Below are positions 55,602 to 64,000 of a stretch of 64,000 nt of DNA, piece by piece. How positions within the stretch are numbered: position 1 is the stretch's first letter; each line of letters opens with the position of its first letter. The notes under the pieces are model-generated. The model was given only the letters and a program-made list of their open reading frames with translations. It was not told the origin of the DNA and searched no databases. Origin of the DNA: Mangrovivirga cuniculi (lineage in GTDB: Bacteria > Bacteroidota > Bacteroidia > Cytophagales > Cyclobacteriaceae); the NCBI RefSeq assembly GCF_005166025.1, contig NZ_CP028923.1:1111001-1175000 (forward strand), written 5' to 3'. Position numbers and translations under genes: made by a program.

Positions 55602-56960
55602 TCAGGTCAGTCCCTGCTCGATCATGGCATGTGCAACTCTGGTAAATCCGGCAATGTTTGCTCCATGGACATAATTTGTTTTCTTAAATCCATATTCTTC
55701 AGCAGCTTTTGTGCAATCTTTATGAATGGTATTCATGATATTCATCAATTGCTTATTTACTTTTTCGCGGCTCCAGCTTTCTCCCATACGGTTTTGAGTC
55801 ATTTCGATACTTGAAACAGCGACACCTCCTGCATTAGATGCTTTACCCTGTGCGTACATAACATCTGAATCTTGAAATACCTGAACACCTTCTTTTGTAA
55901 CAGGCATATTAGCTCCTTCTGCAATTAACATTATATTGTTGTTGACCAGATTTTCAGCATCTTTTTTATTTATTTCATTCTGAGTAGCACAAGGGAATGC
56001 ACAATCTGCTTTTATATCCCATAGAGGGTTATAATCCTCATCGTCTTTATTCTCGTGATATTCTGCGTTTGAATAATGTTCAAGATATTCTTTTATCCGG
56101 CCCCGGTCCTCATTTTTGATTTTCATAATTACCTTCAGCTTATCTTTGTCAATACCCTCTTCATCATAAATGAAGCCAGAGGAATCTGATACTGTCAACG
56201 GTTTTCCACCCATTTCGATGATTTTTTCAATCGCATGCTGGGCTACATTTCCGGCACCGGAAACCAGGCAATTTTTTCCTTCTAAAGAGTCATTTTGAGT
56301 ACTCAGCATATTACAGGCAAAATAGATTAATCCAAATCCTGTTGCTTCAGTTCTTACCCACGAACCACCCCAACGTACATTTTTACCCGTAATAACTCCT
56401 GCAAATTCATTTCTTAATTTTTTATATTGCCCAAATAAAAACCCAATTTCCCGATTGCCAACTCCTATATCACCGGCAGGGATATCCGTAAATTGACCCA
56501 TATGCCTAAATAGTTCATTCATGAAATTTTGGCAAAATCTCATAATCTCTTCATCTGATTTTCCTTTAGGATTAAAATCTGCACCACCTTTGCCACTACC
56601 TAAAGGCATTCCCGTGAGAGCATTTTTGAATGTCTGTTCGAAAGCAAGAAATTTTAATATCGAATAGTTCACGGATGGATGAAATCTAAGACCACCTTTA
56701 AAGGGACCCAAGGCACTATTCATTTGTACTCTATATCCTCTGTTAACATGTATTTCCCCGTTGTCATCCAACCAGTTTACCCTGAATGATATCAATCTTT
56801 CTGGCTCAGTCAGACGCTCGAGAATTTTGTATTTTCTAAAGATATCCTTTTTTTCAAGCACCGGAGTCAGTGATTCAATCACTTCATCTACAGATTGAAT
56901 GAATTCGGGCTGATGAGGATTCCTTTCTTTTATATTTGAAATGATTTTATCAACAGACAT
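55602..56960 (-). CDS. gdhA: NADP-type glutamate dehydrogenase
   Basis: 452 residues, the size of the hexameric bacterial enzyme. It reductively aminates 2-oxoglutarate with ammonia. The substrate region has FKGGLRFHPSVN, LPLGSGKGGADFNPKGK-type glycine loop (MPLGSGKGGADFNPKGKSDE), PAGDIGVG and the dinucleotide fold GAGNVAQHA. The C-terminal part GGVAVSSIEMTQNRM is typical. It stands alone with an AT-rich spacer upstream. Confidence 0.95.
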   Translation of the reverse strand: MSVDKIISNIKERNPHQPEFIQSVDEVIESLTPVLEKKDIFRKYKILERLTEPERLISFRVNWLDDNGEIHVNRGYRVQMNSALGPFKGGLRFHPSVNYSILKFLAFEQTFKNALTGMPLGSGKGGADFNPKGKSDEEIMRFCQNFMNELFRHMGQFTDIPAGDIGVGNREIGFLFGQYKKLRNEFAGVITGKNVRWGGSWVRTEATGFGLIYFACNMLSTQNDSLEGKNCLVSGAGNVAQHAIEKIIEMGGKPLTVSDSSGFIYDEEGIDKDKLKVIMKIKNEDRGRIKEYLEHYSNAEYHENKDDEDYNPLWDIKADCAFPCATQNEINKKDAENLVNNNIMLIAEGANMPVTKEGVQVFQDSDVMYAQGKASNAGGVAVSSIEMTQNRMGESWSREKVNKQLMNIMNTIHKDCTKAAEEYGFKKTNYVHGANIAGFTRVAHAMIEQGLT

Positions 56961-57060
56961 GGTTATTAATTAGAGTTACAACTTATTATATAATAGAATT
57001 TACACATTTTTGTTAGAAAAATATGTGGTTGTGGCGATAAAGTAATTAGGTGCCAAAACA

Positions 57061-57101
57061 AACAGGCTGGTTAAGCCTGTTATTAGGTTTGAAATCCTAA
57101 T
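57061..57101 (-). terminator. double hairpin downstream of the thioredoxin-like gene
   Basis: AACAGGCT/AGCCTGTT (57061-57081) and ATTAGG/CCTAAT (57082-57101) lie in tandem. On the minus strand the second is followed by TGTTTGTTTTGG after the first stem, so it may end transcripts from the thioredoxin-like gene before gdhA. Confidence 0.5.
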
Positions 57102-57143
57102 TAATATTAAAGCTTAGATAAATAGTAGTTTGAATCTGAACTA

Positions 57144-57467
57144 TTATCTTGATGCTAATTGTTCTGTTAAATCTTTAATTTCATTAAGACTGGTAGTGGA
57201 TATGCCCTCTAATAGTTTCCCATCTCTATATATAGCATAATAGGGGACTGCATAAACACCAGCTTTTAATCGGGCTTTTGGACTTTCAGGAGCATTCATT
57301 TCAGCTACTTTATAATCCTGGAATTCTCCATCAGAAACAAATTTATCGAATGCATTCTGGGTGGATTTACATGTTCCGCACCATTCTGCAGTAAACCTGA
57401 TTAATAAGTTTGGGTGTTTTTCTATTTCTTTTTCGAATGAAGTATCGGAGATGCTAAGTTTATTCAT
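57144..57467 (-). CDS. thioredoxin-like protein
   Basis: 107 residues, cytoplasmic. The redox motif is AEWCGTCKST (CGTC, residues about 29-36) in place of WCGPC. The cis-proline occurs in VYAVPYYAIY. Reduces protein disulfides or acts as a specialised thioredoxin. It stands alone, with a double hairpin downstream. Confidence 0.85.
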   Translation of the reverse strand: MNKLSISDTSFEKEIEKHPNLLIRFTAEWCGTCKSTQNAFDKFVSDGEFQDYKVAEMNAPESPKARLKAGVYAVPYYAIYRDGKLLEGISTTSLNEIKDLTEQLASR

Positions 57468-57609
57468 CTAAATATATATTTGTTTTAAATATGTACTTAC
57501 TAGGGCGACATTTGTTTCAACAAATGTTATTTAATTTTAATTTCTCCATTTAATGCTATTAAAATTAAAGTGAATATTGATTAAATTATATTATAAGACT
57601 TTGTAATCT

Positions 57610-58464
57610 ATGAAATGGAAAGGACGCAGAACCAGTAGTAATGTCGATGACAGGCGTGGTAGATCATTAGGAAGAGGCGGATCATTAGGATGTGGAGGAA
57701 TAATTATTATTCTCTTATTATCCTGGATTTTTGGACTTAATCCACTTCAACTTTTTGAGGCATCATCCGGAGTAAGTTCATTGACAGTTGAAAATAGATA
57801 TGAAACAACTGCAGAAGAGAATGAATTAGCAGAATTCACAAAAGTAGTTTTAGCGGATACTGAAGATGTCTGGAATGAAGTGTTTATGGAGGAATATGGA
57901 GAAGATTATCCTGAGCCCACATTAGTTCTTTTTACTGATCAGGTTCAATCTGGTTGTGGTTTTGCAGGAGCAGCCACTGGCCCGTTTTATTGTCCTGCAG
58001 ATCAAAGAGTTTATATTGATCTTAGTTTTTATAATGAACTTCAAAATCGATTTGGTGCGCCCGGAGATTTTGCCATGGCATACGTAATAGCTCATGAAGT
58101 AGGTCATCATGTGCAAAATTTACTTGGATACACAGATAAAGTACATAGCCAAAGAAATCGGTTAAGTCAGAAAGAATACAATAAATTATCAGTAAGGCTA
58201 GAATTACAAGCTGACTTTTTAGCTGGATACTGGGCGAGAAGAGCAGATGAAATGTTTGACATTCTAGAACAAGGAGACCTTGAAGAAGCGATCAATGCAG
58301 CGAATGCCATTGGAGATGACAGGTTACAAAAGCAAATGCAGGGCAGGGTAGTTCCTGATGCATTCACTCATGGAACATCAGAGCAACGTATTAGATGGTT
58401 TAAACGTGGTTACGAATCGGGTGATCTATCCTACGGAGACACCTTCTCAACTAATAAATTATAA
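57610..58464 (+). CDS. neutral zinc metallopeptidase, YpfJ/KPN_02809 family
   Basis: 284 residues. The family layout is exact: a glycine/arginine-rich start (RGRSLGRGGSLGCGG), one span (IIIILLLSWIFGL), then YGEDYPEPTLVLFTDQV, GCGFAGAATGPFYCPADQRV, the zinc site AHEVGHHVQNLLG, and LELQADFLAGYWA with the third ligand region. The protease domain is expected in the periplasm. The 3' end overlaps the convergent thioesterase gene by 6 bases. Confidence 0.92.
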   Translation: MKWKGRRTSSNVDDRRGRSLGRGGSLGCGGIIIILLLSWIFGLNPLQLFEASSGVSSLTVENRYETTAEENELAEFTKVVLADTEDVWNEVFMEEYGEDYPEPTLVLFTDQVQSGCGFAGAATGPFYCPADQRVYIDLSFYNELQNRFGAPGDFAMAYVIAHEVGHHVQNLLGYTDKVHSQRNRLSQKEYNKLSVRLELQADFLAGYWARRADEMFDILEQGDLEEAINAANAIGDDRLQKQMQGRVVPDAFTHGTSEQRIRWFKRGYESGDLSYGDTFSTNKL

Positions 58465-58842
58465 GAATAATTGAGCGAATTCTTCCGGTATTTGAATTGG
58501 CTTTCGTGTAGTTTTATTCAGGAGACACCACGTAGTTATTGCTTTTGCAGCCAACTTATCGTTACTATATATTTCTACAGATCTTTTGGATAATGGACCT
58601 TTGATATTTATTACTTTCGTTTTGGTTTTGACAATATCATCGGCAAAAATTTCTGATTTATAATCGATCTCATGCCTTAGCACAACCCATAAATATTCTA
58701 ACTGCATTTTACTGGAAGCAACAGTTTCCCAATGTGATTTGGCAGTTTCCTGTACCCATTTTAGATAAATGATGTTATTAACATGTCCCAATTCATCAAT
58801 ATGGCCCGGTAAAACTTTGATATTCTGAGTGTATTCTATCAT
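58459..58842 (-). CDS. acyl-CoA thioesterase, hot-dog fold (4HBT)
   Basis: 127 residues from the ATG at 58842; an upstream in-frame start at 58872 adds a poor ten-residue extension. The hot-dog motif is HIDELGHVNNIIYLKWVQE, with the usual Asp and His-Val-Asn-Asn, followed by RHEIDYKSEIFADD. Cleaves short acyl-CoA esters. It overlaps the end of the metallopeptidase gene by 6 bases. Confidence 0.82.
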   Translation of the reverse strand: MIEYTQNIKVLPGHIDELGHVNNIIYLKWVQETAKSHWETVASSKMQLEYLWVVLRHEIDYKSEIFADDIVKTKTKVINIKGPLSKRSVEIYSNDKLAAKAITTWCLLNKTTRKPIQIPEEFAQLFL

Positions 58843-58856
58843 TATTATTAATAATT

Positions 58857-58864
58857 TACTTTTG
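58857..58864 (+). promoter_or_regulatory. candidate -7 element of the phosphatase gene
   Basis: TACTTTTG matches TAnnTTTG and lies 27 bases before the ATG at 58892, giving a short leader. A clear -33 TTTG is not at the right distance. Confidence 0.35.
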
Positions 58865-58891
58865 CATAACATTAATTAACTCAGCTAAAAA

Positions 58892-59473
58892 ATGAAATTA
58901 AAAAGATGTTTTTTCCTGATAATCACATTCATGTTTTTTATTTCCTGTATAGAGAAAACTGATGATTCAGGGCAATTTTCAGATAAACCAGAAGTTGAAC
59001 CTACAATAATTTTCTTAACAAGACATGCTGAGAAAGATACGTTGAACAAGGATCCGGAATTATCTAAGATTGGTATAAAACGAGTTAAGACTTTAACCTC
59101 AATGCTTAAAAATATTGAGTTTGATGCCATTTATTCAACTGACTATAAAAGAACTATCCAAACGGTTAAACCACTAGCTGATTTAAATAGCCTGGTTATC
59201 ATGCAATATGAACCATCACCAAGTAATGAGAATTTTTCAGCCAAACTGAAAGAAGATGAAAAGGGAAACACTATACTCGTATCCGGTCATTCAAATACTA
59301 TTCCTTTTCTGATCAACGAACTAATTGGAGAAGATAGGTTTCAGCAATTTGAGGACGATCAATATGGAGATTTATTCATGGTATTATTAGATGGAGAAAA
59401 AGTCAAAATATTACAGTATTATATTCCTGTGGTTACTGATTTTAAGGATTCAACTTTTCAAAATTATAATTAA
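58892..59473 (+). CDS. histidine phosphatase (SixA/PGM-like) lipoprotein
   Basis: 193 residues with a lipoprotein signal (FLIITFMFFISC). The branch-1 histidine phosphatase site is FLTRHAEKD, with the second histidine in VSGHSNTIPFLI and the arginine in STDYKRTIQT. Removes phosphate from proteins or small molecules. The lipid anchor puts it in the envelope. It stands alone between the thioesterase and a small unknown gene. Confidence 0.82.
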   Translation: MKLKRCFFLIITFMFFISCIEKTDDSGQFSDKPEVEPTIIFLTRHAEKDTLNKDPELSKIGIKRVKTLTSMLKNIEFDAIYSTDYKRTIQTVKPLADLNSLVIMQYEPSPSNENFSAKLKEDEKGNTILVSGHSNTIPFLINELIGEDRFQQFEDDQYGDLFMVLLDGEKVKILQYYIPVVTDFKDSTFQNYN

Positions 59474-59679
59474 AGAAAATTAAACTTTAAATTTTCGCTT
59501 TTCTCAATCTTTTAAAAGTTATAACTTAAAATCTATTTATTATATTCTGAGCTTGTTGATTGTTAAATAGTACAATGTTTTGATTTAAATATCAGATTTT
59601 TTTTTGTAAAAAGAAGATTACATATTAATTTCCATGCCTTAAAATCAATAACATTGATATTTAACCAGCTATATTGTTT

Positions 59680-59943
59680 ATGATTTTTGAGTTTAAATTA
59701 GAAGGAGAAGATACATCAGTTTATGTTTTGAGTGCCAGACTGAGGATGGATTTCTTAAAGCAAAAATTGGGTGATGATTTTCAAGTAGTCAATAAGGATG
59801 ATGAAATCGGATTGATACTTCACTATGAGGCTACAAAATTTGCAAAAGATAATTTAAGTTTAAATGGATTCGGTTCCATTAACTATTGTTTAAATGGCGA
59901 AGAATCATCAGAAAGGATCTATAAAATACAAATCCTGAAATAG
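59680..59943 (+). CDS. small protein of unknown function
   Basis: 87 residues from the ATG at 59680. The frame is open two codons further up, to a TTG. Begins IFEFKLEGEDTSVYVLSA, with alternating strands and a helix. No signal peptide and no family recognised. It lies 206 bases after the phosphatase gene and 85 before the lipoprotein gene. Confidence 0.45.
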   Translation: MIFEFKLEGEDTSVYVLSARLRMDFLKQKLGDDFQVVNKDDEIGLILHYEATKFAKDNLSLNGFGSINYCLNGEESSERIYKIQILK

Positions 59944-60028
59944 CACAGAATTTAAAATAGATTAATAGTCATCATTATTATAAGTAGATAATGTTCATTA
60001 ATTTGCGCACTTAAAAATTTATAAGATT

Positions 60029-60352
60029 ATGAACAAGCAACTATTTAAAATCACCGCTCTAACATTATCATTATTATTTGTCTTAGTATCCTGTGGAGGA
60101 AGTCATTCCGACGTAGTAGAAACTGGTACTTATTCAGGTACAATTGAAAAAGTAAATGCTGATGAAGTAGAAATCTACGTGAAGACTGATGATGATAAAA
60201 CATTAGAATTATATTTTACTGATGATACACAGTTAATGAAAGATGGAGAATCTGTTGATTTTTCTATGCTTTCTGCAGGAACTTCTGTAACTGTCGATGT
60301 TGAGAAACAAGGTCAGAAAGTTGTACCTATATCAGTAACTATTACCGATTAA
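60029..60352 (+). CDS. small lipoprotein of unknown function
   Basis: 107 residues with lipobox LFVLVSC (C22). The mature part is a small beta-barrel-like domain (TYSGTIEKVNADEVEIYVKT ... SAGTSVTVDVEKQGQKVVPI), similar in outline to the DUF5666-type OB-fold lipoproteins. It ends 1 base before the DUF2231 gene, so the two are translated from one message. Confidence 0.65.
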   Translation: MNKQLFKITALTLSLLFVLVSCGGSHSDVVETGTYSGTIEKVNADEVEIYVKTDDDKTLELYFTDDTQLMKDGESVDFSMLSAGTSVTVDVEKQGQKVVPISVTITD

Positions 60353-60353
60353 T

Positions 60354-60851
60354 ATGGCAGAAGTACCGGGAATGTGGAGGCCTGAATTGTGGCATCCATT
60401 GACTGTTCACTTACCTATTGGTTTAATTGTTATTGGATCTATTTTAGGGCTTTGCTCTATGATTCCACAATTAAATCGAAAATTTTCGTTTTTAACATCT
60501 GCTTCCAAATTACTCCTATTTGCAGGCGTGCCGTTCATATGGTTGGCCATCTGGACGGGGAACGAAGCCTATGAAATTGTAGGGAGAGATTTATGCGATC
60601 CGACAGTTAAAAACGACCATGAATATTTTGGGTACTTTTTAGGTTGGTCATTTACAATCGGGACTATATTATTTTTCATATCCGTGGTCTTCAACGATCC
60701 TCTTTCTAAATATGTGAAAATAATATCAGCAGTAGCACTTTTGCTTTCATTATTTTTTACTGGATATGTGGGGCATTTGGGAGCAAAACTGGTTTACCAG
60801 CAGGGAGCTGCGGTTTACCAATCAAGTGAAGATTGTAAAGAATTCGAATAA
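60354..60851 (+). CDS. DUF2231 family membrane protein
   Basis: 165 residues with four spans. The family is shown by WHPLTVHLPIGLIVIG at the start, HEYFGYFLGW, and the closing YVGHLGAKLVYQQGAAV. These histidines are the conserved ones and may bind haem or metal. Sits in the inner membrane. It follows the small lipoprotein gene by 1 base. The gene ends at a strong terminator. Confidence 0.85.
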   Translation: MAEVPGMWRPELWHPLTVHLPIGLIVIGSILGLCSMIPQLNRKFSFLTSASKLLLFAGVPFIWLAIWTGNEAYEIVGRDLCDPTVKNDHEYFGYFLGWSFTIGTILFFISVVFNDPLSKYVKIISAVALLLSLFFTGYVGHLGAKLVYQQGAAVYQSSEDCKEFE

Positions 60852-60880
60852 AAAAGGAGCGTTTTTGACGCTCCTTTTTT
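60852..60880. terminator. bidirectional terminator between DUF2231 and nitroreductase genes
   Basis: AAAAGGAGCG (60852-60861) pairs with CGCTCCTTTT (60869-60878), with a 7-base loop. A run of eight T on the plus side and six A on the other makes it usable in both directions. Confidence 0.9.
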
Positions 60881-60888
60881 TTACTTTA

Positions 60889-61491
60889 TTAAATCTTCGA
60901 AACAAACTCATTAACGGATTTTCTCGATCTGCTACCTTGTTCTCTTTCTTTAAATGGGTCCTCTAAATTATCTGGCTCATCTGGATATCCCAAAGCTATA
61001 AAACATACTGGTTCATGGTTTTCATCAATACCTAAATTTTCGATCGTTTTGTCTTTGTCAAATCCTGCCATCATATGACCTAATATTCCCATGTTTACAG
61101 CTTGTAATAACATAGTAGTATTTGCAGCTCCCGTATCATGGAAATAATGAGCGTTTGGTTTATTATTTCTGCTAAAGGTTTTTTTAGCTATACTTAAAAT
61201 GAGGACTGGGGCATCTTTAGCCCATCGGTTTCCTTCCATCAGGCAATCTGCTAGCTTATTAAAACCTTCCGTTCCTTTATGTGCATAAATATATTCCCAT
61301 GGCTGCTCATTCCTGCTACTTGCCGCCCATGATGCAGCTTCAAAAAGATTTGTCAAAGTTTCATCACTGATCGAAAGATCTTTAAAAGACCGCGTGCTCC
61401 ATCTGTTTTTAATAACATCTAATACCGGGTAAGTAGTGTCAGCAATTTTTTCTTTATGTTGTGATATATCTATTTTTTCTAAAGCTTCCAT
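60889..61491 (-). CDS. nitroreductase family protein
   Basis: 200 residues. The FMN-binding fold is shown by NRWSTRSFKDLSI (cofactor phosphate site), AASWAASSRNEQPWEYI, and GILGHMMAGFDKDKT. Reduces nitro or quinone compounds with NAD(P)H. It starts 2 bases after the end of the pirin gene, on the same strand, so the two form an operon. Confidence 0.9.
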   Translation of the reverse strand: MEALEKIDISQHKEKIADTTYPVLDVIKNRWSTRSFKDLSISDETLTNLFEAASWAASSRNEQPWEYIYAHKGTEGFNKLADCLMEGNRWAKDAPVLILSIAKKTFSRNNKPNAHYFHDTGAANTTMLLQAVNMGILGHMMAGFDKDKTIENLGIDENHEPVCFIALGYPDEPDNLEDPFKEREQGSRSRKSVNEFVSKI

Positions 61492-61493
61492 AA

Positions 61494-62209
61494 TTACGAT
61501 AGTTTCATTGGTATGTCCATAACAAGAATCTCAGAATCCTGGCTTGCTTTTATATTAAAATTTTCAGTGTCCCAGATTCCTACAGCATCTCTTTTACTTA
61601 TTTTTTCGCCATCTATTTCCAAATCACCTTCTAACAGGAATAGGTAGGCACCATTATCCTTTCTTTTAATTTCGTAAGAAAGATCTTTGCCTTTTTCCAG
61701 TGACGATAAACTAAACCAGGCGTCCTGGTGAATCCAGACTCCCTCATCGTCTTTATCAGGAGATAAGACCTGCTGCCATTTATTAATTCTATTTTCTTTT
61801 TAAAAGATTGTTGATCATATCGGGGTTCAACATCTTTCTTATTTGGAAAAACCCATATCTGTAAGAACTTAACTTCCTGATCGTTGTTTTTGTTCTTTTC
61901 ACTGTGCATAATACCGGTACCTGCACTCATTACCTGAACATCGCCTTCTTTGATAACTTGTTTATTACCCATATTATCAGCGTGTTCCAGGTCACCACTA
62001 AGAGGAATAGATATAATTTCCATATTGTCGTGTGGATGTTTTCCAAAACCCATGGCCGGGGCAACAGTATCATCATTAAGAACTCTTAAAACTCCAAAAT
62101 GCATTCTTTCAGGATTATAATAATTTGCAAAGCTGAATGAATGCCAGGAATTTAACCAGCCATGATCAGCATGACCTCTGCTATTTGATTTATGGATGAC
62201 TTTTTTCAT
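61494..62209 (-). pseudogene. pirin family protein, one frameshift
   Basis: The upstream frame covers the first cupin (FGKHPHDNMEIISIPLSGDL, then IMHSEKN, the iron ligands) but runs into an unrelated tail. Adding one A to the A4 run at 61792-61795 gives SFKKKNRINKWQQVLSPDK and restores the second cupin (WIHQDAWFSLSSLEKG, DNGAYLFLLEGDLEIDG), ending MDIPMKLS at 61494. The repaired protein is 238 residues, the normal pirin length. A sequencing error is the simplest explanation. Pirins bind iron and may be transcriptional co-factors or quercetinases. In an operon with nitroreductase. Confidence 0.8.
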
Positions 62210-62283
62210 AATTTACAACATTTATATTTGTTTAAACAAATGTTACAGTAAATAACGGGATAGTTTAATAAAAGGTTATGAAA

Positions 62284-62658
62284 CTAAAGGGTATATTGAC
62301 TTAATAATTTATATATTTCGTTGATGTTATTGTCGTCCTTAAAATCCTTAGCGATTGGTTCGGCCTGGCCTCTGATCCAGATTTTAAGTTCCGCATCAAA
62401 GTCCAGAAGTCCGGAACTCTCTTTAGAAAATCTGATAATACTATGATAGGGGATTGTTAAATATTCTCTTTTTTTACCGGTAATACCTTGTTTATTAACC
62501 AGGATTAGTCGTTTGTTTGTAAACACAAAAACATCTCTTATAATCTTATATGCTTTATGTAGCTCTTCGCCTTCAATTAATACCTGTGAAAATTCCGAAT
62601 AGATTTTTTTCAATGGAATTTCAGAAGCATTGCCCATGAGGCCATCAAATATAGACAT
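62284..62658 (-). CDS. bacterial PH-domain protein (bPH_1-like)
   Basis: 124 residues. The single-domain bacterial PH fold is shown by YSEFSQVLIEGEELHKAYKI, DVFVFTNKRLILVNKQGITG, and YLTIPYHSIIRFS, with a C-terminal helix. Cytoplasmic, function unknown. It stands alone between pirin and a SDR gene. Confidence 0.85.
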   Translation of the reverse strand: MSIFDGLMGNASEIPLKKIYSEFSQVLIEGEELHKAYKIIRDVFVFTNKRLILVNKQGITGKKREYLTIPYHSIIRFSKESSGLLDFDAELKIWIRGQAEPIAKDFKDDNNINEIYKLLSQYTL

Positions 62659-62706
62659 AGGAGTTTTATTATTATAAGTTGAAAAATCTGCTATTTAAAA
62701 GTCCTA

Positions 62707-63309
62707 TTAATATACTTTAATAATTTCTCCATTTACTAATCCCATCACGCTTTTTTCATATGCTTTTATCACTCTTGCCATACTAACAGGATTATGACCC
62801 GGGAAAGCCTCACCAAGATCTTCTGCAGAATCCTCAACAAGGCCGGGAGAGATTGCATTAACCCTGATTCCTTTGTCAAATAATTCCATTGAAGCTGCTT
62901 TTACGAAAGAATTTATAGCTCCGTTAACCATTGCCAGAGCCGAAGAATTTTTTATGGGATCTTCAGATAATATTCCACTAATAATAGAAAAAGAACTTCC
63001 TTTTTTAAGAAAATGCTGGCCCTCAAGGATAAGATTAATTTGCCCCATGGCCTTATTAGCGAAGCTGTCCATTCCTTTATCATAATCAAGATCATTCAAT
63101 GGACCGAAAAACGCACCGCCAGTAGCAGATATTACAGCATCAATATCTTTTACTCTTTGAAACATTTCTTTGATCGTATTCGGTTTTGTAATATCTGCTT
63201 TAATATCGCAATCATTTCTACTCACACCAATCACTTCATGCTCTTTAGAAAAATGATGATATAAAGGATTGCCGATTGTTCCGGTAGCACCAACTAATAA
63301 TATTTTCAT
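62707..63309 (-). CDS. short-chain dehydrogenase
   Basis: 200 residues with the cofactor loop VGATGTIGN and SATGGAFFGPLNDL. The helix that normally carries YxxxK reads MVNGAINSFVKAASMEL, so the tyrosine is replaced by Asn while a Lys follows. This is the short subfamily in which catalysis is unproven. Divergent from the TauE/SafE gene. Confidence 0.8.
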   Translation of the reverse strand: MKILLVGATGTIGNPLYHHFSKEHEVIGVSRNDCDIKADITKPNTIKEMFQRVKDIDAVISATGGAFFGPLNDLDYDKGMDSFANKAMGQINLILEGQHFLKKGSSFSIISGILSEDPIKNSSALAMVNGAINSFVKAASMELFDKGIRVNAISPGLVEDSAEDLGEAFPGHNPVSMARVIKAYEKSVMGLVNGEIIKVY

Positions 63310-63426
63310 TTTATTTATCTTCTTTTTTTATGATAAAGAAATATTTATGTGAATTTTGGATACTGTAACATTAATCACAGTTTCGCGCGCTCCACAGGAT
63401 TAGCTTTGTGGAAAAATTAAATAAAA

Positions 63427-64000
63427 ATGTTTATAGGAGCACTTATATCAGCGGTAATTATTGGAGTAAGTCTTGGACTTATCGGCGGTGGCGGATCGAT
63501 TCTTACAGTACCGGTTTTTGTCTATATGTTAGGGATTTCACCCGTAATTGCCACTGCTTATTCACTTTTTGTGGTAGGGTCAACAAGTTTGGTCGGTTCA
63601 GTTGCCTTTATGAGAAAGGGACTGGTTAATTATAAAGCGGCAGTCGTTTTTGCAATACCATCATTTATTTCGGTGTATTTAACCCGTATGTATATTATTC
63701 CGGCCATCCCTGAGAAGCTATTTAGTATTGGGGAGCTTGTGGTGACAAAAGATATAGCCATAATGGTATTCTTTGCCTTAATCATGTTTGCAGCAGCAAT
63801 ATCTATGATTAAGAAAAAGAAAGGACTCGATAAGCAAGATGGAGTACCGGAAGAATTAAAATTCAATTTGCCATTGATCGCACTTGAAGGGGCTTTTGTC
63901 GGGGTGCTTACAGGTATAGTAGGAGCAGGTGGAGGATTTCTCATTATTCCTGCATTAGTATTATTTGCCAGATTGCCTATGAAAATGGCAGTAGGTACGT
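63427..64000 (+). CDS. TauE/SafE family permease, partial
   Basis: The first 191 codons of a sulfite/organosulfonate-exporter-type permease, cut off by the window end. The start IGALISAVIIGVSLGLIGGG with GSILTVPVFVYMLGISP, and the second repeat GVLTGIVGAGGGFLIIPALV, are the two glycine-rich hallmarks. About five spans are visible. The substrate is unknown, as is usual for the family. Confidence 0.9.
   Translation, partial: MFIGALISAVIIGVSLGLIGGGGSILTVPVFVYMLGISPVIATAYSLFVVGSTSLVGSVAFMRKGLVNYKAAVVFAIPSFISVYLTRMYIIPAIPEKLFSIGELVVTKDIAIMVFFALIMFAAAISMIKKKKGLDKQDGVPEELKFNLPLIALEGAFVGVLTGIVGAGGGFLIIPALVLFARLPMKMAVGT

Noticed and set aside
63408..63944. Frames of 73 (plus) and 104 (minus) codons
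   Set aside because: Both are shadows of the TauE/SafE permease, whose frame is open to the window end and matches the family throughout.

Overview
The window is AT-rich chromosomal DNA from a member of the Bacteroidota, most likely an environmental Cytophagales-type bacterium. The evidence is type-B ribosomal protein L31, promoters of the TTTG-N20-TAnnTTTG kind (103-134, 6768-6799), many signal peptides ending in AQ, families largely confined to the phylum (DUF6090, NTP_transf_4 GlmU-like protein, Wzi/RemB-like barrel), and almost no Shine-Dalgarno sequences. No species can be named from sequence alone.

Layout. 1-7150: exported proteins, then a minus-strand surface-glycan group (Wzi/RemB-like barrel, MsbA-type ABC exporter broken by three frameshifts, small membrane protein, gmhA) and divergent rpmE2. 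7197-10795: two sensor kinases, GAF-PAS-PAS-HK followed by REC-PAS-HK. 10862-18255: a tight seven-gene run with gaps of a few bases or overlaps (GlmU-like, holB, hemC, two cyclophilins, SDR reductase, Na+:alanine symporter). 18265-21521: a SpoIIAA-like protein and a large WG-repeat protein. 21653-23438: tRNA-Pro(GGG) followed by an accessory patch with a 24-bp perfect palindrome, short direct repeats, an Imm42-like orphan immunity gene and a gene cut by a stop codon. 23438-32420: patatin, MOSC protein, DUF6090, class III cyclase, a 480-bp hairpin-rich gap, a cupredoxin-like lipoprotein, and a beta-helix/di-heme cytochrome pair. 32613-45445: formyl-THF ligase, GH5 glycosidase, DUF502, an output-less GAF/PAS receptor coupled to a thioredoxin-like protein, small genes, a LamB-like porin and an MscS-type channel. 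45446-55337: a frameshifted formylglycine-generating-enzyme-like lipoprotein, dienelactone hydrolase, and the pbpC/alpha-2-macroglobulin pair. 55602-64000: glutamate dehydrogenase, thioredoxin, zinc metallopeptidase, thioesterase, phosphatase, DUF2231, nitroreductase, frameshifted pirin, PH-domain protein, SDR and a TauE/SafE permease cut by the window edge.

Most genes are housekeeping or envelope functions. The odd features are (i) three genes carrying five apparent single-base deletions, four of them in runs of one base and all restorable by +1 base, which looks more like sequence error than decay; (ii) the repeat-rich patch beside tRNA-Pro; and (iii) the run of unrelated hairpins at 27891-28202. 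I did not find a clear multi-gene defence system, prophage, insertion sequence or CRISPR array.
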